DNA from: Macquaria australasica
Lineage: Eukaryota > Chordata > Actinopteri > Centrarchiformes > Percichthyidae
Reading direction: 5' to 3'
DNA length: 64,000 bases
NCBI GenBank assembly: GCA_005408345.1
Contig: SEMN01000593.1
Span: 60,001 to 124,000 of the forward strand
This document shows, piece after piece, positions 40,113-49,568 of this stretch (position 1 is its first letter; each line of letters opens with the position of its first letter). The notes below the pieces were generated by a model. The model was not told where the DNA came from. It saw only the letters and a program-made list of their open reading frames with translations, and searched no databases. The translations under genes and the position numbers were made by a program.

Positions 40113-40323
40113 GACCTTTTTCACTGCAGATATTGATTTAACACAGTAAACGCACAGGTGTAACTGATAACATTAATTAAGGCATTTAGGTGTCCCAGTA
40201 AGCCATGCTATTGAGCCAGCAGTATCTAAAAGACTTGAATGGAATCCTCCCATCAATAATGTTATTAATTACACCTGTGCTTTTCTGCTGTGACATATCA
40301 AAATATCTGCTGTGAAAAGGGAC
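40113..40323. mobile_element. MITE family D with about 65-bp inverted repeats
   Basis: The left arm (GACCTTTTTCACTGCAGATA ... CACAGGTGTAACTGATAACAT) and the right arm (ATGTTATTAATTACACCTGTG ... CAAAATATCTGCTGTGAAAA) are inverted repeats over about 65 bases. The 80-base middle contains CCCAGTAAGCCATGCTA. The same middle and one arm recur in opposite orientation at 34.1-34.3 kb, confirming a dispersed family. Confidence 0.65.
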
Positions 40324-42326
40324 TAAGACATTTACGCTTACCCAAAAATGCTCCAGCGAACCTCTATGATAATAGCTGACATATTTGATTTCCATATGTA
40401 TATGATGCATGTCCTATAGAGTATTAGTAAAATGCTTCAGGTAGCAATGTAAGCATTCATTTATTTATAATTGTCAAATTAATTTTGATAACTTGGTATA
40501 ATTACCCAAAAAAGAAAAAGAAAAAGAAAAAAAAAGCCAAAGAAATGTTGCCACTGGGGAAGCGCTGGGCTCAAATTAATTTTTTTTTTCCTTTTCATTA
40601 GCCTCATGCTCGACTCCAAAAGTTTTAGCGCTTTTCCCACTGGATGAATATTTCCTGCTGTAAAGCAACCTTCTTGTGTGTCCTAAAGCAATTTAAATTG
40701 GCACACAATGTAAAAAGTAATAATAATAATAATGAGACCAGTCTCCTCTGCAGTGGTCTTGTCGGTTTATAGCAATTATACCAATCATCCTAAAATTGAT
40801 GCAGTAATGATTTTTTCATGCCCAAATGTTGCACCACACACAGGAAGAGAGTGCAGAGAGACGAGTTGTGAGGAGAGACACTAACCTGAGTTGGACAGAC
40901 CTCACAGGCATTTATTGATGTAATCATAGCTCACATTATGTACTTTTGTACGGGCTATGATTTTTCTTTTGATTTGTTGTGCCAACAGTTTAAATCCACG
41001 AGCATTCACCCTGACACCGGAGGCGGACACAGCATATAATAAAGCTACCTGACAGAGCCTGCTGGCAGAGCCATCACAGGTGTTAACACGCTTGTTGTAC
41101 TGTGTTACATGCAGAACACAAGCTGAGATAATAGAAGGGAGAATAGTATTAACCTGCTGGGATGTCACAACAGTGTCCCCTAGATTCCTGTGGGTAATGT
41201 GACACCTATTTCCATGAATAACTTACATGTACAAGATCTATTTATGTACATGATATTCTTTACTGTTCCTCAAAGGGAATTCAGCTCTGTTTCTGGAGAA
41301 CTATACAATGTTTTCTCTGCTTACCCAGAGACAAATCATGGATTCATTTTTCATGTCTGTGAATACAGTTTCTGTATCTGTGGATATCTTTGGAATCAGG
41401 AGGCAAACTCCTCCAAAAACTGATGGCTATTCACAAGCTTCAAGGTTCAACTTATTCACCCATCAAATCCCGGAAATGACCATGCTCCCATCATTATCAA
41501 CCATCGCTGAATACAGAACATAAGGAATAAATATCCATAAAATAAAACCATACATTAAAAACAAAAGCATAAAAACTCAAATTGAATTTAAATGAGAGTT
41601 TACATCCTCCTCCTCCTGCTGTGAAATAAAAGAAAGGGAACAGTGTGTGTGACACGTGGTCACAGCCTGCCGCTGCGTTCAATAAGACAACAGTGTCCAA
41701 ATGCAGCAGATCTCCTTCACCCTCCATATTTCTACAGATCATCTTAGACAGCCAGACATAATACACAGAGTTTTATGTTTAATCACTTCCTGTTTACATG
41801 GTTAAATATAAAATCAAGGACTTTGTTGCCCTCTGTTGAGCCTCTCAGGCAGTGCTTCATCTTATTATCCTTCCTCTTTCTTTATGATTACCAGACTGTA
41901 ACTCTTTACAGTGCCCCAACCTTAAAGGTAGAATGTGTGATCCAAACTGAGTGGACCTTTTACCACTTCTAACCTAAACATAACCATCAGATCTGTGGAT
42001 CTTGTGTTTCCACACACTGGATTAAAGCTTCCAAAACTTGAAATGAATTTAATCCAGTGCTCTCCATTTTAACCTAACTGAACCTGTTACCCTTAGCCTA
42101 AATATAAGATGAGATGTTCACACATCTACTTGTCTGTACTTTGAGACTGCACCAGAAACATAAAAAAAGTATCCATGGTTTTGTGTGAGTCTTGGTAAGT
42201 AGGAAAAGTGGTAGAATTCCCCAGAAACAGAACATTCCTTTAAAGCACTGTGTGAGAAATACTATAGTCAACATACCAGTACAAGGTGAATATACTGAAG
42301 TGTACTGTATATCTGCAGTAACAGGA
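40324..42326. other. ngf upstream region or intron; no coding exon seen
   Basis: Directly precedes the ngf splice acceptor and so is probably intronic. Includes an A-rich (AAAAAG)n tract at about 40,509-40,536 and (TAA)n at 40,719-40,733. No convincing donor or exon was located. Confidence 0.4.
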
Positions 42327-42366
42327 GTGTTTTCTGTGCTTGTTGACACCCTCAGGTTGTGTGCCC
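42327..42366 (+). other. ngf: Splice acceptor and 5'UTR stub of ngf coding exon
   Basis: A pyrimidine-rich stretch ends in CCCTCAG at 42,349-42,355, and the exon continues 11 bases (GTTGTGTGCCC) to the ATG at 42,367. This agrees with the vertebrate NGF gene plan, in which noncoding first exons are spliced to one coding exon. The matching donor is upstream and I could not place it with confidence. Confidence 0.7.
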
Positions 42367-42972
42367 ATGAGGTCGTCCATGCTGGTCCTGTTTTTCCTCT
42401 TCAGTGCCCGGGCTGTGGCCGCCATCGGAGGAGACGTGTGCGCCGCCACGACAGCACAGCAGCAGGATCCAGGCAACAACCCCAGCTCCATCCCCACAGT
42501 GGACCCTAAACTCTTCACCAAGCGCCGCTACCTCTCACCCAGGGTGCTCTTCAGCGCTCAGGCCCCTGATGCAGAGCCGGCGGGGTCGCAGGGTGCCGGC
42601 AGAAGGACCCGCAGGCGAGTAGGGCAGCCTCAGCACCGTGGAGTTTACTCAGTGTGTGAGAGCATCAGCGTCTGGGTGGGCAACAAGACCAAAGCCACGG
42701 ACATCTCAGGCAACGAGGTGACAGTGCTACCAGACGTGAATATCAACAATGTCAACAAGAAGCAGTACTTCTTCGAGACAACATGTCACAGCGACAGCTC
42801 AGGCAGCTCTGGCTGTCTGGGAATCGATGCGAGACACTGGAACTCCTACTGCACCAACTCACACACTTTTGTCCGAGCGCTGACTTCGTTTAAAAACCTG
42901 GTGGCGTGGAGGCTCATACGCATCAATGTGGCCTGTGTGTGTGTGCTGAGCCGCAAGTCATGGCGGCAGTGA
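42367..42972 (+). CDS. ngf: Nerve growth factor precursor (single coding exon)
   Basis: Encodes a 201-residue prepro-neurotrophin, a secreted ligand of TrkA and p75NTR supporting sensory and sympathetic neurons. Residues 1 to about 20 are a hydrophobic signal peptide (MRSSMLVLFFLFSARAVAA). The pro-region contains LFTKRRYLSPRVLFSAQ (49-65), very close to the conserved mammalian pro-NGF block. A furin-type RRTRRR site (79-84) releases a mature chain of about 117 residues. Six cysteines of the cystine knot are present at 97, 140, 150, 162, 190 and 192, with NGF hallmarks HWNSYC, AWRLIRI and ACVCVLSRK. An N-glycosylation site NKT lies at 106. I chose the ATG at 42,367 because it begins the signal peptide and follows a splice acceptor (AG at 42,354-42,355); the frame stays open upstream only through intron sequence. 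The pro-region is shorter than in mammals (total about 240 residues there). Intact, no frameshift. Confidence 0.97.
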   Translation: MRSSMLVLFFLFSARAVAAIGGDVCAATTAQQQDPGNNPSSIPTVDPKLFTKRRYLSPRVLFSAQAPDAEPAGSQGAGRRTRRRVGQPQHRGVYSVCESISVWVGNKTKATDISGNEVTVLPDVNINNVNKKQYFFETTCHSDSSGSSGCLGIDARHWNSYCTNSHTFVRALTSFKNLVAWRLIRINVACVCVLSRKSWRQ

Positions 42973-43223
42973 AGACTTTACATGCACATCACACACACAC
43001 TCAGGATCACACACTCAGTGAAATACAGTACAAACACAGACATACTCATCACCAAAGACTTCTCACCCTCTGCACAAAGTAAATTATTTGTATACGTCAA
43101 AGTATCAGGACTGCATGTATATACACCAGGCCTGGGTCAAACAGTATCTGCCTTTGGTTTGTAGCTTTTGTTTTTACCTGTTTAGGAGTACCAAACATTT
43201 AGGGATTGTTGCTTAGCATTTGA
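42973..43223 (+). other. ngf: ngf proximal 3'UTR
   Basis: Sequence between the ngf stop codon and the edge of a DNA-transposon-like repeat. It has short CA-rich runs. I see no AATAAA within it, so the transcript probably continues into or past the repeat. Confidence 0.45.
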
Positions 43224-44098
43224 CAGGGCCCGTATTTATCAAACCTTTAAGAATTACACTTAAAAGGGGAACTCCACCGATTTTACACATCAAAGTTTGT
43301 TTCCAGGTCTTGTGGAGTACTACTGCATATGTGAAAAACATTGGATAAAGCCTTTTGTGGCTCCAGAGGGAACTGCATGAAGTCTGATAAACTGCCTCAA
43401 CTGATGTCACTTGAGGCAGTGTCGGTTGTAACTGAAGAGTAGAACGAAGTGACCTTACCAGAACCCCTGTAGCCCACTCCTAATCTCTGCTTGAGGCTAG
43501 CGTCTCGAGGCTACATCAGCCGCTACTAGCATTTAACACACCTGAATCTCTGACTGAACTGTAAGCATTGTGGGTAATGTACGTGCCAGGTTTTGACAAA
43601 GAAGAAGAATGCGTGGAACAAAGAAGTCAATATCTCTGCTTCTGCTACATCGATTTCTGATCAATCGATTGATCAATCGACTTGCTGTTGTAAGAGTAAA
43701 GGAGCAACTCTTAAGTGATCACATGATTGATCACACGTATGCTCAGAGACAAGAATTACAACTACATCTGCCTAATTGTTCATTCTTCAAAAAAAAAAAG
43801 CAGCTGCTGGTTTAGAACCACACTGACAATTGAAGACGTTGAAGATGCATGAAAAGTGATTCCAACTAAATCAACGCCAGCTTTATACTTCTTGTTTGCA
43901 CCCCTAAAGAATTGACACAATACTACACAGCACATAATACTATATCATACAGCTCAGTCTTTCTCTGTGTATCAGAGGGAATGCAAAATGTATTTCAGAA
44001 AAAATCCCCCCCACGTGACCTTTTGGGGGCTCTGTAGATTTTTACTTTTATCTTTCACTTCCAAAATGTCACTTTTAGCAGTTTAATAAATACAGGCC
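43224..44098. mobile_element. DNA-transposon-like element with inverted ends, downstream of ngf
   Basis: The left end GGCCCGTATTTATCAAAC (from about 43,227) and the reverse complement of the right end (GGCCTGTATTTATTAAAC, to 44,098) match at 15 of 18 positions, giving terminal inverted repeats about 870 bases apart. The interior, from 43,266, looks like a second teleost repeat (GGGAACTCCACCGATTTTAC...) nested inside. No transposase frame is visible, so it is non-autonomous. An AATAAA at 44,085-44,090 lies inside the right inverted repeat and could act as a poly(A) signal for ngf. Exact ends are approximate. Confidence 0.5.
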
Positions 44099-47093
44099 AT
44101 ACAGGTTCAGCTGAACCACAACTTAACCAAAAGTATGATGAAGTTACCTTATAAGATCCGCCCCACACAGCCGCCGCAGGTGATCCAGACTCGTAAAATT
44201 GTAATTGAGAGGAAATTAGTTTCAGCTTTCTGACTTTCCATTATGACTACCTCCTAAGGAAGGAAATTAAAAAAGCACTAGAGCCATATACAGTGTGCAT
44301 TTTATCATTTAAAGTCTAGTTCAACATAACCTTAAATCTCCTTTCAGCCTCTGCAGCAGGTTTAATTTAAACCTCAGATACAATGACCTCTAGTGGCATG
44401 TACGTGACTATTACAGAACTCAGGAAATTGATTAAGATTAAACTGCAGTTTCTTACACAGGCTTCTTGCAGCTGAATAAACCGCAATGGTGTTTAAGAAA
44501 CTATGTGATGTTGTTTAAGACAGCACGGGTCTTAAACCTCAAACCGCTGCTAAGATAGTGTCAGAGCAACAGCCCCTAAGAGTTTTAGCACCACAACACA
44601 ATCATGCTCATGATTATAGTATTATTTCTGCCACTCATTATATTTTCCTATAGCACAGCCCACCTGCTCGAAGTAGACTGACGCAACCCACACATTATGG
44701 AAATACAATTTGACCCAGGTCTGATATAAGCAAAACTTGTTAAAATGTTGTTGTTGATATTGTTATTTATTAAACACTTACATACATGTGCTGTGTGTTT
44801 TATGAAATGTATTGTATGGATGGTAAGCCTGTTGTTCCTGACTGAGTAAGCCAATTGATTTAGTTTTTTTGCCTAGATTGAAAAATTAAGAGAAACTACA
44901 GCCAATAATTTGGTGTTTTGGCTTTGCTTTGTGTTTTTCTTCTGCTGTAGATATGAAACAAAAAGGAAAAAGACATAAACATAAATACGACAGCCTATGA
45001 TTCATCAGGCTAACTCTGGCTGATATTATCATGGCTTGCCATTTTCTTTGTTTTGGCAGTGACATTTCAGTGTCGCCAGCACACAACAAATTGTACTTGA
45101 GGCATAACATCAGTATCAGTAGTGATTTTCTTTTAGGCTCATAGCCCAATTTTGCATCACAGCTGACATTTCAGATATCTGATGTGAGCTCAGAGAGCTT
45201 GGAGGTGGAAACAGAAACAACGAGGCTGCTGAGATTATATTTCTGGAAAACTAGACTTTTAAGAGAAGTATTCCCATTTGAGTTATCTACCTGTCAACTG
45301 TAAATAAATGTTTTCAGAGCCAAAGTCTTTAGTCTACTGTTGGTTTGTTTACCTCAAACTCAAGCGTCTAAAAAGCACTGCCTCAAAATGAAATGCAGCA
45401 CTGCCCTCTAGAGGTTAGAGGTTGGAATATGTCTTCAAATAAAACTTAATATATTAACATTGGATATAATGTTAACATAATATATTCAATACTTTCGGTC
45501 AGGCATTATAAGGATTTAAGTTAGAAAGTTTAAAATGAGTAATTCCCTACGTTGTCACATATTCACAAAGTAAAAGCAGCACAGAGGCTGATGAATTTAA
45601 TAAAACATACAAAACATCAGTTTGTTGCTCTTACAACTTGGCGTTTTAGGAGAAAAACGTAATTTATCTAAGCAAAGTAAAGGGCGTTATCTTCGGAGAA
45701 AGCGAAAAGCTAGGACAACCTTCTACTACTCGGACAAAAGAAGACTTCTTTCGTTTTCTTTTCTTTTTACAATGATATGTAGTGAATGCACGCAAGCGCA
45801 GCTTGAGGGTGGTAGATGCAGACAACTACATGTGGACAAAGACTTTATGGATACAAAACCACCATAAAACAGTCTGATTTCACATTATTTTAACACAGGT
45901 TAATAGTTTTCATAGCTTTCTTATTATCACAAGAGTCACACACCTTAGAAAGCAGGATGGTTTGACATTATATTAGATTTAGATTTATGTGATGAGTAGG
46001 TTACTTTACTTGCAGAATAGTCAGATTGCATAAAGAGAAATAATCTGCGTTTGTGTTACTGTAATATGTGAAACCAGAAATCATATGTATATAAATTTAC
46101 AAATACATTTTGTTAATCTTACACACAACCCTTTTGTGGTGGATGACTTAGCTTGACTCACATTTTAGCAAATAATAATAATAATAACTAATTTTTTTAT
46201 GGCAGATGACATTATGAACGTAGAAAGTCAATAACAATAATTAACTGAGCATGATTCTTGACTTTTTGATATAGTTTGACAAAATAATCTTACCTCTCGA
46301 AGACCGTGAGATACGGTTGAAAGTATAATAAGTAAATGCAAGCAGCTAATAAGTAAGACTGAAAGTTTTTATTTAAATTTACATTTTAAATTGTGACAAT
46401 AACACCCATAAATCCAGTAAGTCTACAACAAAGCAACTTGCTTCATATACACTAGTGTAAACAAGCCAACAGACTGTATTTGCACTTCGCAGTTTGTCCA
46501 CTAGATGGAGACATTAACGTGTCTAGTCCTGGTATTTCTAAGGTTTCCACTCTGCTGCTCTCTGGGTGACACAGATGCAAACATAGGCTCCTATTTTCAG
46601 ATGTTGATACAAACTCTCAAGACACTGAAGAGAACTGTAATTCAGAAATGCCTTACAGGCCCTGTACCTATACCTGTCCTCATAAAAGTATACAATCCAA
46701 TAATTATTTTGGTACCACTAGATTGCCTGTCTTTTCACCTCTGATGTGTCTTGGATCATAAGGATGGCTCACATGTTGCGCCCATATGGAGATCAGATTT
46801 ACATATCAAGCACAGTAGAGGAGGATGAGGAGGGTGAGGAGGGGGCGGCTGTGGAGGGATAATGGGATCTTGACTCCATTATACCCTGAGGATATGGTTT
46901 CAGTTTGGGTGTACTTCCACTGCGATAATTACAGCTCTGAATTCATGACAGGATTGGATGACCAAAGTGGTATTAGATTAACATTGATGCAGTTCAGTGA
47001 TCTTATTCAAGGAAACTATTAATCATTCGTAATTAGTAATTCATAATTCGTAAAAAAAGCCAAAAAAAACATGGAACAATGCTCATTGATGTT

Positions 47094-47095
<2 letters not shown>
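44099..47095. other. ngf-tspan2 intergenic; no gene seen
   Basis: AT-rich. Contains CTCF-like motifs at 44,385-44,400 and 45,399-45,414, and an imperfect palindrome near 45,450-45,490. No repeat family recognised. Confidence 0.45.
45399..45414 (-). promoter_or_regulatory. CTCF-like motif
   Basis: On the minus strand CCTCTAGAGGGCAGTG, which matches the CTCF core CCNNNAGNGGGCAGTG at its key positions. It lies between ngf and tspan2. Occupancy cannot be known from sequence. Confidence 0.4.

Positions 47096-47191
<96 letters not shown>
47096..47191. repeat. (TATC)n microsatellite, about 24 units
   Basis: Uninterrupted ATCT tetranucleotide run. The Leu-Ser-Ile-Tyr frame through it is an artefact. 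Confidence 0.97.
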
Positions 47192-47973
47192 CATAAGGAT
47201 CAACGCTACCAGTGTCATAAATGAATCCTTTTATATATTTTTGCTGACTCTTGCTACTAGAGCTGTCATCTGATTAATAGAGGAGGTAGGCAGTGATGTG
47301 ATGTGTCTCATGATCCACCCGGACTGATCCTCGCTGATACTCTGGCAGACAAACAGGGGGTCGCTGTTTCCCTCCCACATCGGTGCAGCAAACAAAGGCG
47401 GCACAAACATGAGAAGCCTGACTGTCAGAGAGCGGGTGGTGAACCCGAGCTGACCCCCCTACGGCCTGCAGAGAAGACACAGAAGAGCTTTGGTGATGCT
47501 CCATATGCGGTCTTCATTCACAGGAACTGGCTTGCATTCAGTATGCAAAGCAGCACTGCAATACTGCAATATAGAATACCAAGTATAATTTGTATATTAA
47601 CACATATACAAAAGCAAGTAGGTAGACGCTACAACTCCTTGGTTTTGGTTTTTAGCAACCTGGGGGATTTTACAAGCTATAATTAAAACTAACACCCTTC
47701 TTTTTTAGACTCAGTATATTCAATTCTAATATATATTCTAATAGGTTTCAATATACTTTTAGAAACCTATTTACTTTTATTTACTTTTAGGCTGACAGAA
47801 AACAAATAAAGGATTTTGCAGAGCCCCTAAAGTCCTGAAACATGATATTTTTTTATCTTGTGCACACAAATTATGACTCGTCACAGATCCAAAAGACCTA
47901 AAACAAGATGATCATTTTAATTTAACAATAATTTGTTTGCATATCTTGGGAACACAAATTATGATCTTAACAA
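47192..47973. other. No gene seen
   Basis: Noncoding, including a short CpG-containing block at 47,320-47,480 that is open on both strands but has no known protein similarity. Confidence 0.4.
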
Positions 47974-48455
47974 GACTAAGAGTCTACAGCCGTGCGAGCA
48001 GCTCCATAAGGCTGTACTTAGGCGAAGTGGTGCTCTGAGCTAATGCTAGTTTAGTAGATATAATGTTACCATGTTCGCTATCTTATAACATGACATTGAT
48101 ATGAATGTTTTGCAGGTATTTGGTCTTAAAGCAAAGTACTGGACAAATTAATTTTTGGCGCTACATGAAAAGTTAAGGGATCACCAAAGTTATTACAATA
48201 TACTGTATCCTGAGGCCTTAACCACATTTCATGACAATTAATCCAATATTTGTTTAAACATTTCAAAACCACAAATGTTAAAACTCGTGGTGTCGCAAGA
48301 GAAAAAGTCAGAGGATCACCAAAGTCATAAGCATTCATGCTCTGGGCACCATGAATGTCTGATCCAAAATTCAAATCCAGTTGGATGGGTTGCTATGATG
48401 GGTCCATCAAAGTGGTGGACCAACCGACCAACGAAAATTACCATCCTTAAAGCCA
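47974..48455 (+). repeat. Teleost interspersed repeat, family A copy 3
   Basis: Begins GACTAAGAGTCTACAGCC and carries GGCGCTACATGAAAAG, GGATCACCAAAGTTATTAC and CAAAGTGGTGGACCAACCGA. Deleted relative to copy 1, same orientation. Confidence 0.75.
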
Positions 48456-49199
48456 TGCCATTGGCCTGCATCTTTCAGGACTTTGGGGCTCTCTAAGATT
48501 CAGCATCTTATTCCTTACACAAGGTTTTTTCCCAAGTTTTAGCAGGGCCTTCGTCTAGATTTTAGAAATACTCATATCTCAGGTCACTGTGTTTTAATCT
48601 GCATACTGTACACAAGTTCCCATATTTCCATAATAAACACTGATATCAGTGGTTTGATGTAGGATGATATGCAAGTTTAAAAGCGTCTCTGGGAGGACAA
48701 AAAATGATCACTGAGTTGATGAACTCTTGTCCGACTTCTAATGTAAAGGTCGTGGAGGTAAGACGTGAAAGTGAAAATGTTATTTTGCCTCCCACTGGCT
48801 GCTGTGAAGATTTTTATACCGTTAAAAAATGTATTGCTAAGTCCTACAGTGGTTCCTTGAGGGTCCCTGCGGGGGCTCTGGGTGTCCTCCGCACATTGAA
48901 CAGTTTAAATTCTTTATATTTATTTAAAAGTAGCGCAATAAATATGGATATTATTAATATGGACTGCAAACAGATGGCAGCAGTTTCATGTCTCCCACCC
49001 ACATAGATTGTTATATAATTCGGTATTTTTCATATATACAAATGCATTTCCTTAACAAATTAGGTTTATAGGACGACATGTGATTAAACAGGGCTCTTGC
49101 TTGGGTAATTTAATCTTTGACATAACATTTGACAAACCATGCTCTTATTATCACCGTGCTAAACCCCAAGCAGTGATATTACATGCTGGGATTAACCTT
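48456..49199. other. tspan2 upstream region; no gene identified
   Basis: A 100-codon frame lies at 48,704-49,006 (+). Its peptide has no domain I recognise. No repeats seen. Confidence 0.4.
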
Positions 49200-49499
49200 T
49201 TCCTTGTGTTGTTGGGGGACCTCCTGGAGTCTCGCTCCCAGGGGTCCCAGATCGTCCCCGAAGCCCACCTCCTCGGGCACCTCAGCACACAGGTTTATAC
49301 TCGCGGATGGGCGGTGCAGCAGCCAGCCTGAGCGGCTTGTGCGCATGTTTGGATGTTGCCGTGCAGGTCATCATCATCATCACCATCACCATCATCATCA
49401 TCATCATCATTGCATGGTTGATGTCCGACTGGAAGAAGCGTGCGAGGATAATAACGTTCAGCGCTTCAGATCGGAGACACAGACAGATCAGGTGACATC
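49200..49499 (+). promoter_or_regulatory. tspan2: Putative tspan2 promoter and 5'UTR
   Basis: The 300 bases before the start codon are richer in G+C and CpG than their surroundings. They contain a GC-box-like GGGCGG near 49,309 and a (CAT)n run at about 49,370-49,412. No clear TATA box. The transcription start is not placed; this is inferred from position and composition. Confidence 0.45.
49370..49412. repeat. (CAT)n microsatellite in putative tspan2 5'UTR
   Basis: CATCAT/CACCAT triplets ending about 90 bases before the tspan2 ATG. Confidence 0.9.
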
Positions 49500-49568
49500 A
49501 TGAGTAAAGTGCAGGGTGGGATGAAATGCGTGAAATATCTGCTTTTCGTTTTCAACTTCATCTTTTGG
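49500..49568 (+). CDS. tspan2: tspan2 coding exon 1
   Basis: Starts at ATG (MSKVQGGMKCVKYLL) and ends FNFIFW in phase 0 before the donor GTAAGT. It covers the cytoplasmic N-terminus with its juxtamembrane cysteine and the first part of TM1. Confidence 0.95.

Noticed and set aside
42340..42366. Upstream extension of the ngf frame from a TTG
   Set aside because: It runs through the splice acceptor at 42,353-42,355; the signal peptide starts at the ATG at 42,367.
47079..47273. Leu-Ser-Ile-Tyr repeat protein
   Set aside because: Translation of the (TATC)n microsatellite.
49183..49503. Frames with a His or Ile run
   Set aside because: They cross the (CAT)n repeat in the putative tspan2 5'UTR; no similarity on either side.
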